From positions 19,023,079 to 19,087,078 of the forward strand of contig OY759215.1 of NCBI GenBank assembly GCA_963662175.1: a stretch of DNA of 64,000 nucleotides, given 5' to 3'. A program made the position numbers and the translations under genes. The stretch's first letter is position 1. Every line of letters starts with the position of its first letter. The notes under the pieces are model-generated. The model made no database searches. It was not told the DNA's origin and saw only the letters and a list, made by a program, of their open reading frames with translations. Positions 1-9,839 of this stretch are shown one piece after another. Origin of the DNA: Aradus depressus. Lineage: Eukaryota; Arthropoda; Insecta; Hemiptera; Aradidae.

Positions 1-197
1 AAAACAATATATTGTTGTTTCCAAAAACATTGGCCCGCCAAAACGTAGACATGTATATTATTGATAAAATTAATAGGTTAGAAACTTCTCTTCTTAAATC
101 GTCATTTACGTTTCGAACATAACATACCATTCTTACAGGAAGTCACTCGACAGTTATACACAAATTTGCACAAAAAGTTCAAACTTCACTCCAACAC
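1..197. other. AT-rich sequence without a recognisable feature
   Basis: I see no coding frame, tRNA-like box or repeat edge here before the first SINE fragment begins. Confidence 0.4.
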
Positions 198-398
198 ATA
201 TCGCCTACTAACAGAGCGTTCTTTTGTCCCTCTGATAGTCATGAGCCCGACTCTACTGTGGAAGTCCTAAATTTTGCCTACCTAGATTTATTCACTTAGA
301 GTAGGCGCCTAACGAGTACCCATCATACATGCTCGGGACCATTGCTTAACATCCCATCCGAAGGTCTGCGTGCTCAATTTTTATTTTTTACCTGATTC
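198..398 (-). repeat. SINE-1 fragment, lacks the tRNA head
   Basis: On the minus strand this follows the body of the main tRNA-derived SINE of the window (SINE-1): the segment with GGATGGGACGTTAAGC, the CTCCCACAGTAGAGTCGGGC block and the GGTAGTAGGCGATATG block, all diverged. The tRNA-related 5' part is missing. It is an old, 5'-truncated copy. Confidence 0.75.
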
Positions 399-456
399 AA
401 TATAATTGTATTGTATACTTGCTTATTATTCTATTTCACAAAATATATAAGATATA

Positions 457-493
457 TGGGAGTATTTTCGGTATTGCTACCATCTCTAGCCAC
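457..493 (-). ncRNA. Decayed hammerhead-like motif, copy 1 of a short dispersed repeat
   Basis: On the minus strand this matches the intact motif at 13566-13601: stem II GGTA-GCAA-TACC followed by GAA is kept. The core reads CTAGAGA instead of CTGAAGA and stem III reads AATACT instead of AGTACT. The flanks at about 431-456 and 494-512 also match that repeat (AT-rich tract, then CACGACTTAACAAATA on the plus strand). The core changes make self-cleavage unlikely. Confidence 0.5.
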
Positions 494-512
494 GACTTAA
501 CAAATAACATAA

Positions 513-734
513 TTTAATTAATATAGATTTTGTTTTGATATATTTATTGTTATTTTAAAAATTTCTATTTCATATGGAGTTCTTCAGCACAGCTTTTGAG
601 CGTAAGTGGATACTTCAGGGGTAGTTTGGGATGACAGAATGAACTCTTTGTTTCCCCAGAAAACTTTCCTGAAGGAACTTTAAGGCAGTTCCAGGCCCGG
701 AGGAGGGGGGCCATTGACATTTTAGTATAACTTA
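513..734. other. Unassigned sequence
   Basis: No gene, SINE box or known repeat edge seen; a short G run lies near 700. Confidence 0.3.
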
Positions 735-1085
735 TGTTTAGAAAAGAAGGGAAAGGTTATTAACAATCATATCGATTAATGTTACTTAACAATGATATTG
801 ATACATTTATTATATCGACCATTATTGGGATTTTCCACTCTGATCCTCCCCTACCATTCGGCCGAATTCACTGAAACCTATTAGTTGTCGTCCTTATGGG
901 GGTTTGAATTTCCATATGAAAGTTCGTTCTTATGGGAGTTGTGTTCATAGACACACAAAGCTAGTTTTTTTATTTTTATTTTGAAATTTGGGGGTCGAAA
1001 AACATGATATTCCAGTGAAAATTCAACATCGAATTTCTGCCGACTACATGACTTCCCCTATCCTTCGTACAACTGGGATGTATTA
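735..1085 (+). repeat. Family A dispersed repeat (GGGGAAGT-tip family), partial
   Basis: Carries the family signatures in order: a TACATT...ATCG...GTTATT block, the CATTCGGCCGAATTCACTGAAA block, GTCGTCCTTATGGGG, the AGACACACAAAG block followed by a T-rich tract, AACATGATATTCCAGTG, CATCGAATTT and the terminal ACTTCCCCTAT...CGTAC. The same series recurs more than twenty times in this window in both orientations. I do not recognise its class; a hairpin near the 3' end and no clear terminal inverted repeats leave a Helitron-like or other non-autonomous element possible. Confidence 0.7.
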
Positions 1086-1194
1086 TAGATCTGACAAGAT
1101 GAAAGGCCGCGCCTGGAAGTCACATTTTTTGCTTGTTTGTTGATCGATGGGAGATATAAAGGAGGGTTCGACTATCCTTGTCTAAGTGGGGTTT

Positions 1195-1755
1195 CACACC
1201 AAAGCCGGGCCGAAAACGCTTGAGCGCTAGATACGCAGGGTTTAGATGGGAGTATTCAAACCAAGGCCGGGCCGCGCCGGGCGATGCCGAGCGGTTTTGA
1301 GCAGTACTACCTCCCGCCAATTCGAACGTTTTCTGCCAAGCCGTTTTTTTTCGTCATTCAGTCTAGTTCGGTGTTTCAGCCCAGTGAGTTACACCATATT
1401 GCGCAATATATTGTTTTTTTACTGTTTCAAGTGTTTTTTGTTTTTTTTAATTTTTTAATATTATAATGAGTGTTGACATAGACATATTAGTGAGTGCAGT
1501 ACCGCCTTCTTTCTGCCACACATTCATCATCAAGTGATGAACTATCCAATAACATCATCATCATCAAAGTTGATGACATCATTTTGCACCACGTTTCAAC
1601 TGAGACTGAATAGGAAACAAGCACCTCTCACTACAAGGCTAGAAAACCTACTGAGAGCAAATCGGCTTCGGTGCGAACGCAGGCAGATTCCGCTCGGCTC
1701 GGCTTCGCATCGCATCGCCCGGCCCGGCACGGCTCGGCTTTGGTGTGTAAGAAGT
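1195..1755. mobile_element. Putative non-autonomous DNA element with GC-rich terminal inverted repeats
   Basis: About 1197-1285 contains CACACCAAAGCCGGGCCG and a second GGCCGGGCCGCGCCGGGCGA stretch. About 1664-1752 contains the complementary GCTCGGCTTCGCATCG... ending CGGCTTTGGTGTG. These face each other about 380 bp apart around an AT-rich centre. They stand out strongly in GC content from the surroundings. The inverted GC-rich ends suggest a MITE; target duplications could not be fixed, so the superfamily is open. Confidence 0.55.
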
Positions 1756-1959
1756 CTAAGTTCAGCGCCAAAGTCATAATCGGAAATAGTTCCCATAACA
1801 CTCTATTATAAGCCAATTTTTTTTGGAAACTCATGACAAATGGTGGCTCTGTTGGAAAAAAAAACTGAATACTCCTAAGTACTCATGCAGATTAGTAATC
1901 ACTTTCAGACATAGCGGGATATCAGATATCTATCTACACTGAAACATCTAAAAAAAAAA
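1756..1959. other. Unassigned AT-rich sequence
   Basis: No coding or RNA signal recognised. Confidence 0.3.
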
Positions 1960-2440
1960 GGTCGCTACTTTCCCAGTGTGAATTAATCAACTATATTTTC
2001 CCTCTCCCACCAAAGTCATCAACCGTTTGGGCTAAAACTACTTATAGTGATATATTTGACTTATATAGTCTCTTCTGAATCCTCATACTGAAATTTGTAT
2101 CGATACATAGGTACATTACATCGGCAATTCTTGGGATATTTGTGTTGAGCCCCTCTGATCCCTCATTTTGTTTTGGCCAATTTGACTGGAAATCAATAGG
2201 TGTTGTCCTTAAACGGTTCTGGATATACATACACAATTTACTGTTGATACATTCATTCTATCGAAAGTTATCGAGTTTTCAGGTACATAGAAAAACGGAC
2301 ATTTTTTTTTTTCACATTTGGGAAAACATGAAATTCTACTGAAAACTTCGCATCGAATTTTTGAACGATTACATAACTGTTTTACTTCGTATATCCCAGA
2401 AAGGATCAGAAACTGTCCTCTATCCTTTGGATATCCGAGG
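1960..2440 (+). repeat. Family A repeat, nearly full length
   Basis: Starts with the family 5' block (GAATTAATCAACT, CTCTCCCACCAAAG, CAACCGTTTGGGCTAAAA), continues through TCCTCATACTGAAATTTG, the ATTACATCGGCAATTCTTGGG module, GGCCAATTTGACTGGAAATC, GTTCTGGATATACAT and ends in CGCATCGAATTTTTG...GATTACATAACT...CGTATATCCCAG. This is one of the better copies for seeing the order of modules. No open frame runs through it. Confidence 0.72.
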
Positions 2441-3538
2441 AAGCAATTATTTATAATTGTATTATTGCATATAATTTTGTTGTATATTTGCTTATTATTC
2501 TAATAATGATGTAAATAAATTTCTAAGAGGAAGCAACTGGATTTTATTGTGTTTTCCCGGTTTTAACAATTTCCCGGTTATAACGCGTTTCTCTCTTTTT
2601 TTCATAAAGGAGGTTATACTGTGGTTTTACTGTTACTGAAGCGATACGTTGGAGTTGTTGAGCGCTAAAGCCGATAAGCCCCGGGCACCATACGCTCACG
2701 TTATTGAAACATTGAGGGCATAGGAAGTGGGGGACTATTGGCGACAGGCAAGAGGGGCAGGGCGACACCGCTCACCGCAGCTCCTAGACATTCATTTTCG
2801 CTCACCGCCTAGCGTCTTTCAGTTGTGTTGAAGCTCTCGTGCAATACAATGGCATAGAAAAGGAAATTAACGGACTCCAAATGTGAGATTTTGTTATCTG
2901 AAGTTCAAAGTAGGACATGTTTGTGAAATGACAGATATTATGTTTTTAAAAATAGTGCAATTACGAAGAAACTAGGGGAAGAAGTTGGAGAGGCAATAAA
3001 CTTGAAGACACAGCCTTTTGTTCGTCAAGCGAAGGATTTCCGGAGCATGTAATCGAATTTTCATATGGGCATTCTTGTATATTCAAAAAACCCAGTTTCG
3101 TCATTTCTTAAATCACTAAACAGATTGTGGTACTCTCCATAAACTCCTGTTTATGGGGTGAACACCATACTCGCTCGTTTCCATAAATATCTAGTGTTCT
3201 CACTCATAGGGAGGGCTAGTTCACGGGAGGACACCATGACGGCGACTGATGGAAGTTAAGCCCACTCGCTCTGCATCGTAGTCGGCACCGCTCAGCGCTC
3301 TACAGCCCTACCACTCTGCCGCTAGCCGCTCACCTTATAAGCTCTGAGCGTTATAACAATGTTGTAATGTTTTTGCTAGTTGTAGTGCTCATTGTGGCCT
3401 CTTAATATTTGCTAATTGAACCTTTGTTAGCTATGTTGGCTTATAGCTTCCCTGCATAGTTGACAATTGATTTACTGTTAGAAATTAATAGGATTAATGA
3501 TATATAGCAATTTAATTAGATAGTTTAACATTTAAAAT
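2441..3538. other. Unassigned, locally GC-richer sequence
   Basis: The stretch 2640-2820 and 3180-3370 is richer in GC and has repeated CGCTCACCG/GCTCACC words. The region near 2850-3060 (ATGGCATAGAAAAGGAAATT onward) resembles the start of a transposase-type coding frame but is broken by stops in every frame. I cannot name it. A decayed DNA transposon is a guess only. Confidence 0.25.
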
Positions 3539-3602
3539 TCAAATTCATTTATGATCAATTATTATTCAATCATAATATACCTACATGTTCCAGCATCAAA
3601 CC
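3539..3602 (-). repeat. Short repeat, inverted partner of 4985-5043
   Basis: The plus strand here (AAATTCATTTATGATCAA ... TGTTCCAGCATCAAACC) is the near-complement of the sequence at 4985-5043 (GGTGTGATGCTGGAACAT ... GATCATAAATGAATTT). Two copies of one unnamed element in opposite orientation. Confidence 0.65.
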
Positions 3603-4139
3603 TGGCTTATCGGATTTTCATGAAATTTAAGTCCGATTGAAATATAGGTCATGTCACATCTCAAAATTTTGATTGAGAGTGAGGGGGCGGGGCGAAACAT
3701 AAAATTAGTGCTAGGCTCTTTCACTGTTGATCTGATTTTCAAATAAATTTCTCATGTAGCCTCCTTGTATCCTATATGAACATGGGCTCTTTAATGGTTC
3801 ACTTTTTGAGGTTAATGTGTACATGTAATTCAAATTTCCATCGTTTTTGATCATATGCATTTCAGCGTAGAGGAGGGGGACAGAAATATATTTTAACATT
3901 GAAAATATTTATAATTGAATAATATTGCAACAATATTTCGAATTTTAGCGTCACACAGCACCATCATAAAGCAGCAACATAGGTAGAGTCATGGGGCACA
4001 TTCTAACGCGGAATCCACAGGCCAGGATCTCTGGCGCACCCTTCTATCGCGAAGGTAAAGGGCTGTGTGATGCTCTGTACTACAGGATTTGGAATACAAA
4101 ACATCAGAGATGAAAAAAAAAAGTATTCAAATATCGAAT
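3603..4139. other. Unassigned sequence
   Basis: No recognisable gene. 3940-4080 is somewhat GC-richer but has no long frame and no match to other repeats of the window that I can see. Confidence 0.3.
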
Positions 4140-4262
4140 TTCATGTCGTTACATTCATTAGAACTGCAGATATTCAGGATTTTGAGTTGAGCCCCCGCTA
4201 AACTCCCCTTTCCTTTGGCCGATTCAGCGATTGGCCGATAGGGCGTGCTATTATACGAATCA
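4140..4262 (+). repeat. Family A fragment
   Basis: Contains the ATTCATTAGAACTGCAG, TTTTGAGTTGAGCCCCCGC and TTTGGCCGATTCAGCGATTGG modules of family A; both ends are missing. Confidence 0.55.
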
Positions 4263-4395
4263 TATAAAACCCGGCAAGACCGGGACGTTATGCGACTTTC
4301 CTAGCCTATGTGATGTCAGCTACTCCTCGCTCTTTCCACGCTTTTCCACTGAGTGACGAAAGAGTGCTCTGGTAGTAGGCAATATGACCTAACAA
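4263..4395 (+). repeat. SINE-1 fragment, internally deleted
   Basis: AAACCCGGCAAGACCG resembles the B-box end of SINE-1 and is followed directly by its GATGTCAGCTACTC block and the GTGACGAAAGAGTGCTCTGG and GGTAGTAGGCAATATGACCT 3' blocks. The centre is deleted. Confidence 0.6.
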
Positions 4396-4728
4396 TGCAC
4401 TCCTTCGAAAGTTTTCAAACTAAGTAGCAATCGATTCCAGTTGAAGTTCATGAAAACAAGTTTTATTACGATCTTTGATAACACTATCAGTTTAGGTAAA
4501 TTCGGGTGAATTTTCCCTTCATCTTAGCCCTTCAGCAGTTGATTACTTTTTTGAACGAATCAATCGAACTTGGAACAAACCAGTTTCCAGTTTGGAAACT
4601 TTTAATTGAACTAGATAACTAGATGTTATCCGTCTCTTCACTCTGTTTCTGAAAACGACAATAGTTGCTGTGAAAAAAAAAAATATATAGGTATATAGAA
4701 AATGTTATTTTTCATGTTTTAACATTTG
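4396..4728. other. Unassigned AT-rich sequence
   Basis: No coding or repeat signature recognised. Confidence 0.3.
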
Positions 4729-5157
4729 AAGGCTCAGTGGTATTGCTTACTGAGCTCAAAATCGCGGGTTCAAAACTAACGACCGAGGCTATTTTATCTG
4801 GGAGGTAAAAAAAACTTGAGCACTTAAAAACTTAAGTACTTCGGATGGTGGTTTCATGGTCTCAGCTGAAGGGCTGAGATGAAGTGAAATTTCACCCGAA
4901 ATTTCCTGAATACCCGGGAGTTTTTTTTTTTTTTTTTTTGTCATCTCATCATTTAAATATTTATATATAAATAAGCCATTTAGGTGTGATGCTGGAACAT
5001 TGATACTTATGATTGAATAATAATAGATCATAAATGAATTTGAATTATAAAACTTCTGACTCTCATAGTCATGCTCATGTACACCAGGGTGGCGAAAGAG
5101 AGCTCTGGTAGTAGGTGATATATTGTAGTTAAATCCCGGACATGAGTTATAAATAAC
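4729..5157 (+). repeat. SINE-1 copy interrupted by another insertion
   Basis: Left part: GCTCAGTGGTAT, GCGGGTTCAAAACTAACGACCGAGG and the GGGAGGTAAA hairpin. Right part from about 5060: CATGTACACCAGGGTGGCGAAAGAG, CTCTGGTAGTAGGTGATAT and CCCGGACATGAGTTATAA. Between them, about 4870-5060, lies foreign sequence that includes a 19-nt T run and the short repeat also found inverted at 3539-3602. Confidence 0.65.
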
Positions 5158-5275
5158 CGGCAAACATCATCGCGAAACCGGTCAAAATATGTTCAGGGGA
5201 TCTTGAAATGTGAAATTCCGTTGAAAACTAGATCTCGGATTTTTGGACGACTACATTACTCCCTTATACTGAAGA
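5158..5275 (+). repeat. Family B tail (relative of family A)
   Basis: GTTCAGGGGATCTTGAAATG, ATTCCGTTGAAAACTAG and TCTCGGATTTTTGGACGAC...CTACATTACTCCCTTATACT match the tail of a second repeat at 61950-62040. Its tip reads CTTCCTTATACT rather than CTTCCCCTATACT. Confidence 0.5.
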
Positions 5276-5599
5276 TGTAAGTAAATATAAAACTCATTTG
5301 AAATAAATTCTGTTCAAGTTTGAAATTAAAATCACGTTGAAATTCTCACCTAATGAATATTAAATCCGCCGTACTCCGCTTTGTCTCTCTCTTCATCTTT
5401 CTCCATTCGCTTTTTAAAGCAGGTATATTGTTGTGCAAAGAAAATAATAATAAACTCACTTCCCCTTTTTAATTGTTATTACCTTTTCTTAATTTAATTC
5501 TTTTGTAATAAAGAACATTCTACCCTTTCAAATATAATTAAATGCCAAAGTAATGACTAAATTAAAATCTCTCCAAAGAAACTTAGACAATTGTGTGGT
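5276..5599. other. Unassigned AT-rich sequence
   Basis: No feature beyond low complexity. Confidence 0.3.
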
Positions 5600-6635
5600 T
5601 TCCATGTTGAAACATGTTTTGTCTTTTTATTATCATTTGTTATTTTACGGTGCATCAACTGTTGAACCCGACGGCATTCATGTTCCTTCTACTTCCCCAG
5701 ATATACAAAGTATAGGGGAAGTTACTGTATTATCATTTTATCATCCTTTTATTATCATTTTTATTTTTTTTATTATCATTTGTTATTTTACGGTGCATCA
5801 ACTGTTGATGCCGACGGCATTCATTTAACCCTTCTATTTCCCCATATATACAAAGTATAGGGGAAGTTACTGTATTATCATTTTATCATCCTTTTATTAT
5901 CATTTTTATTTTTTTTATTATCATTTGTTATTTTACGGTGCATCAACTGTTGATGCCGACGGCATTCATTTAACCCTTCTATTTTCCCAGATATACAAAG
6001 TATAGGGGAAGTTACTGTATTATCATTTTATCATCCTTTTATTATCATTTTTATTTTTTTTATTATCATTTGTTATTTCACGGTGCATCAACTGTTGATG
6101 CCGACGGCATTCATTTAAACCTTCTATTTCCCCAGATATACAAAGTATAGGGGATGTTATTGTATTATCATCTCTTTATTGTCATTTCTATCATCATTTT
6201 TATTTTTTTTATTATCATTTGTTATTTTACGGTGCATCAACTGTTGAAGCCGACGGCATTCATGTATCCTTTCTACTTCCCCAGATATACAAAGTATAGG
6301 GGAAGTTACTGTATCATCATTTCTTTATTATCATTTATATAATCATGTTATCATCATTTTATTATATTTTATCATTTCTTTATTATCATTTCTATCGTCA
6401 TTTTATTATCTTTTTTTTTATCATTTGTTATTTTACGGTGCATCAACTGTTGAAGCCGACGACATTCATGTTCCTTCTACTTCCCCAGATATACAAAATA
6501 TAGGGGAAGTTACTGTATTATCATTTCTTTATTATCATTTTTATCATCATTTTATTATTTTTTTTTTTTTTTAAATTATCTTTGTTATTTTACGGTGCAT
6601 CAACTGTTGAAGCCGACGGCATTCATGTGAGAATT
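5600..6635 (+). repeat. Tandem array, seven units of about 145 bp (up to 206), each carrying a hairpin tip
   Basis: The landmark ACGGTGCATCAACTGTTGA occurs at 5647, 5790, 5935, 6080, 6229, 6435 and 6592, giving spacings of 143, 145, 145, 149, 206 and 157. Each complete unit also holds GCCGACGGCATTCAT, a hairpin CTTCCCCAGATATAC/GTATAGGGGAAG, and a TTATCATTTTTATT-rich tract whose length changes account for most of the spacing differences. The hairpin is the end motif of family A. The frames at 5553-5828 and 6154-6342 are chance frames across the repeat. Confidence 0.85.
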
Positions 6636-7080
6636 GTTGTGTCGTCCTTATCGGCTTTTGAATTCAGATATGAAATTTTGTGTCGATGTATTACCTACAA
6701 CGGCAGTTATTAGAGTTCTTGAGTTAAGCTTCTCCCCTAATCCCCCCTCCCCTTTGACCGATTTGGCTAAAATATGATAAGTGTTGTCCTTATAGGGTTT
6801 TGGTCTCCCATATAAAATATTGTGTCGATACATTCATTCTACCAGCAGTTATTAAAGTTTTTATGTTTAACCTTCCCCTACTTCCCTTTGGTCGATTTGG
6901 CTGAAATACAATAGGTATTTGTTAGCGGGTTCTGGATTCAAATAAAAAATTCGTGTTGATACATTAATTTTATCAGGAGTTATCGTGTTCACAAACGAGA
7001 GGTCGGAAAAACATGAAATTTCGTTGAAAACTCCGCATCGAATTTTTGACATTTTACATAACTTCCCCTATACTGTGGCT
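6636..7080 (+). repeat. Family A repeat
   Basis: Contains two successive copies of the internal module (GTCGTCCTTAT...GATTTGGCTAAAATATGATA and the next GTCCTTATAGGGTTTTGG...GATTTGGCTGAAATACAATA), then the terminal CGCATCGAATTTTTGAC...ACATAACTTCCCCTATACTG. It directly follows the tip array, so the array probably grew from the edge of an element of this family. Confidence 0.7.
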
Positions 7081-7555
7081 GGAGGAATAAAAACAAGGTT
7101 TGATTTGATTGAAGGGCCCCCCACCTCCTACGCCAGTTCCTGAACCCATTACAAGATTCATAGAACTTGAAGAATGGAGGCTCGCTAGATCTAGCTAACT
7201 AGAACAAGGCCAGCTACAAATGAAGGTACTCCGTATATATTTAGCGGTGACCACCCAGTTCCTCTCCATTCATCTACAATCCTACTTCCAGTGCAGCCTC
7301 TCTGAGGAAGTGTTTCATTAGCTTTATCTAAATTAACTATTTCTTCATTCTTCTTAAACAGAATGTCCTTTTAAATCATTCTTAACTATACAAAGAAAAA
7401 ACTCAAATGGACAGATAAATATCATAAATTGTATCCTTTCCAGTAATCAAGTCAATTAATTATCTGTAACCATTTTTACGGAATAACACAATTTATATTT
7501 TGTATACGTTTTTGGAAATTATATTTCACATATTTTACTTCCACACCACTCTAAG
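7081..7555. other. Unassigned sequence
   Basis: No gene or named repeat recognised; moderately balanced base composition at 7100-7320. Confidence 0.3.
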
Positions 7556-7885
7556 TGAGGTTAGGTTTTATGACTCATGCCCCTTTAACTTCGAGGTCAT
7601 ATCGCCTACTACCAGAGTCCTCTTTCGTCACTCTGGTGGACATAAGCCCGACTCTACTGTGGGAGTCCTAAATTTTACCTACCCTAAATTTTTATTCACC
7701 TAGGGTAGGGGGAATACGAGTACCTGACATCGTACAGGCTCGGGACCATCGCTTAACGTCCCATCCGAAGGACGGCGCGCTTAAGTTTATTTTACCTCCC
7801 AGATAAAAAAAACTAAGGGCCTCGGTCGGGTTTCGAACCGGCGATCTTGAGCTCAGAAGTCAGGCATGGCATACCTCTGAGCGCC
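7556..7885 (-). repeat. SINE-1, near full length
   Basis: Minus strand: tRNA-like head with GCTCAGAGGTATGCCATGCC and B-box GGTTCGAAACCCGAC, the hairpin segment, GGATGGGACGTTAAGCGATG, then CTCCCACAGTAGAGTCGGG and the 3' end CATGAGTCATAAAACCTAACC. Two small changes around the A box suggest it is no longer transcribed. The 67-residue frame at 7500-7703 is only a frame across this SINE. Confidence 0.85.
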
Positions 7886-8017
7886 TTCTGCACTAAGTTC
7901 AGATTCACAGATTCTAATCGGTCAGAAATTTGATTTTTTAGGGGGTGCGTACTAGTTTACACTTAAATTAAAAGTGTCTAAAGCATACGTACAGTAACAA
8001 AGCAGAAGAAAAAAAGT

Positions 8018-8208
8018 CGTCGGTGAAACACCGGCAATGTACTTCCGCATTACGAATTAATCAATTTTTTCGCCCCCCCCCCCCTCCAAAACCAGTCCAC
8101 CGTTTACGCTAATATTCAACAGTTGACTTACATATGGGGCTCCTAAGTCTTCATACTGAATTTTGTGTCGATAAATTCATTACATTGGCAGTTATTAGGG
8201 TTTTTGAG
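8018..8208 (+). repeat. Family A repeat, 5' half, split by a SINE
   Basis: Begins GGCAATGTACTTCCGCATTACG AATTAATC-type 5' end, then the CCACCGTTTACGCTAATATTC block and CATTACATTGGCAGTTATTAGGG. It is cut at 8208 by a SINE-1 insertion and resumes at 8573. A C run lies at 8072-8082. Confidence 0.75.
8193..8208 (+). repeat. Target-site duplication, left copy
   Basis: TATTAGGGTTTTTGAG, 16 bp, repeated exactly at 8557-8572 around the SINE; the sequence is the normal family A sequence at this point. Confidence 0.9.
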
Positions 8209-8556
8209 GGCGCCGGTAGCTCAGTGGTATGCGTGCTTGACTTCTGAGCTCAAGCTCGTGGGTTCGTAGCCCGACCGAGGCCCTTAGTTTATTTTATGTG
8301 GGAGGTAAAATAAACTTAAGCACGCCGTCCTTCGGATGGGACGTTAAGCGATGGTCCCGAGCCTGTACGATGTCAGGTACTCGTTAAAGACCCCTACCCT
8401 AGATGAATAAAAATTTAGGGTAGGCAAAATTTAGGACTCCCACAGTAGAGTCGGGCTCATGTCCACCAGAGTGACGAAAGAGCGCTCTGGTAGTAGGCAA
8501 TATGACCTCGTAGTTAAAGCCCGGGCATGAGTCATAAAACCTAACCTAACCTAACC
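8209..8556 (+). mobile_element. SINE-1, full-length reference copy
   Basis: Head: GGCGCCGGTAGCTCAGTGG with Pol III A box, B box GGGTTCGTAGCCC (one change from GGTTCGAAACC), then CGACCGAGGCCC. Next an RNA hairpin AGTTTATTTTA / TAAAATAAACT, the CGGATGGGACGTTAAGCG block, GTGAATAAAAATTTAGGG-type segment, CTCCCACAGTAGAGTCGGGC, and a second hairpin CCAGAG/CTCTGG. It ends in AACCTAACCTAACCTAACC. A 16-bp target duplication proves retrotransposition and fixes both ends. It is tRNA-derived; transcription from the internal promoter is expected, mobilisation by a LINE in trans is inferred. Confidence 0.92.
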
Positions 8557-8572
8557 TATTAGGGTTTTTGAG

Positions 8573-8960
8573 TTAAGCCTCCCCTTTGACCGATTTGGCT
8601 AAAAAATTACAGGTGTTGTTCTTTTGGGGTTTTGGTCACATGTATAAAATTTTATGTCCATACCTTCATTCTATCGGTAGTTATTAAAGTTTTTATGTTA
8701 AACCTCCCCCCAACCCCCCCCCCCCCCCCTCCTAATTTTTCCCCTAAATGGTCGATTTGGCTGAAAAACAACCGTCATTAGAGAGTTCTGGATTCACATA
8801 TAAACACATTTCGTGTTGATACATTCATTCTATCGGGAGTTACCGTGTTCCCAGACACACAGACATTTTTGTTTTCATATTTGGAATCTACTAGAGGCCG
8901 TAAAATATGAGATTCTCTTGAAAACTGCGCACCGAATATATAACTTCCCCTGTTCTTCGT
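8573..8960 (+). repeat. Family A repeat, 3' half
   Basis: Continues the copy at 8018-8208: GACCGATTTGGCTAAA, GTTCTTTTGGGGTTTTGG, the second module with ATTCTATCGGTAGTTATT, a C-rich stretch near 8705-8735, GAACACATTTCGTG... and the terminal TATAACTTCCCCTGTTCTTCG...GTGGGGAA hairpin tip. Confidence 0.75.
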
Positions 8961-9254
8961 AGACGTGGGGAACTAAAAGAAGACAGGATGAGAATAAAGA
9001 CAGTGAACCTTGAAAATGTACAGTGGAGGGTGGATGTCCTCAAACCTTTTTGCATACAATAGTTCCGTTGAGACTGTATGTCGCATACCTAAATGCATTC
9101 TCTTATGCCCACGCGTTGATAAAGCTACATTGACGTTACTTTCCATCTACTCGTTAGAGATTCCTTTGAGAATTAAAAAAAATTAAACTCAGTTGATTGG
9201 GTTATTTTGCTTTTTACGTGACTACGACGAAGTCAAAAGGAAGGATTTTGACCT
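8961..9254. other. Unassigned sequence
   Basis: No recognisable gene or repeat. Confidence 0.3.
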
Positions 9255-9360
9255 CTACACCAAACTCAAGATCGCAGGCTTCGAACCCGGCCGAGGCCCT
9301 TAGTTTTTTTATCTGAAAGTACGCCCTTGAGTACGCCCTCCTTCGGGTTTGTGATGGAGT
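9255..9360 (+). repeat. SINE-1 head fragment
   Basis: AAGATCGCAGGCTTCGAACC (B-box region), CCGGCCGAGGCCCTTAGT and the start of the body (GAGTACGCCCTCCTTCGGG); the rest is absent. Confidence 0.65.
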
Positions 9361-9767
9361 TCCATGTTTTATATCTACTCACTAAGAAGAACTCAACAAT
9401 AACATGTTCTTGTGTTAATAAATGACGAACATGCAGGAAGGTACCACTTGAGGTGATCTCGCCATTTTCAGTAGGAAATGACTTGTGGGTGTACCTCCGG
9501 AGATGTGCCCTTCATCACCAGGGAAGGTAGTACTGTACCAGACCCTCTCATTCAGGGGTCCCTCTCAACCTAGTCCCTATCGCCCTTTAGTTTTTATGTT
9601 CCCTTCAGTATTTTTTTTTTTTTGTAAATATAAAATATACTGGTTAAGCCTTGTATAAATCTATTCCTAACGGATAAATCCGAGCCTAAAGGAGAATCTC
9701 GAACGGTGACAAATAACTCGCCTTTCCAACAATTTGTCATATGAAATACTCAAACATTCTTCACGAA
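9361..9767. other. Unassigned sequence with a T run
   Basis: No coding or named repeat seen. Confidence 0.3.
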
Positions 9768-9835
9768 CGAGGACTCTGATAGTAGGCGATATGACCTCGT
9801 AGTTAAAGCCCGGGCATGAATCACAATAACTAACA
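9768..9835 (+). repeat. SINE-1 3' fragment
   Basis: CTCTGATAGTAGGCGATATG, ACCTCGTAGTTAAAGCCCGG and GCATGAATCACAATAACTAAC match the last 65 bp of SINE-1. Confidence 0.7.
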
Positions 9836-9839
9836 GAAT

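Noticed and set aside
5553..6342. Hydrophobic membrane proteins in the tip array
   Set aside because: They are T-rich repeats read in frame; the frames shift between units.
7500..7703. Small proteins containing YDSCPxFNYEVISPTTRVLFRH
   Set aside because: The same peptide appears at 22794, 23108, 47315 and elsewhere because it is the translation of SINE-1 3' sequence; frames break at every copy.
8209..8285. tRNA gene
   Set aside because: The A and B boxes and acceptor-like ends belong to the SINE-1 head; a tail of SINE body and a target duplication follow, and the same head recurs in many copies.
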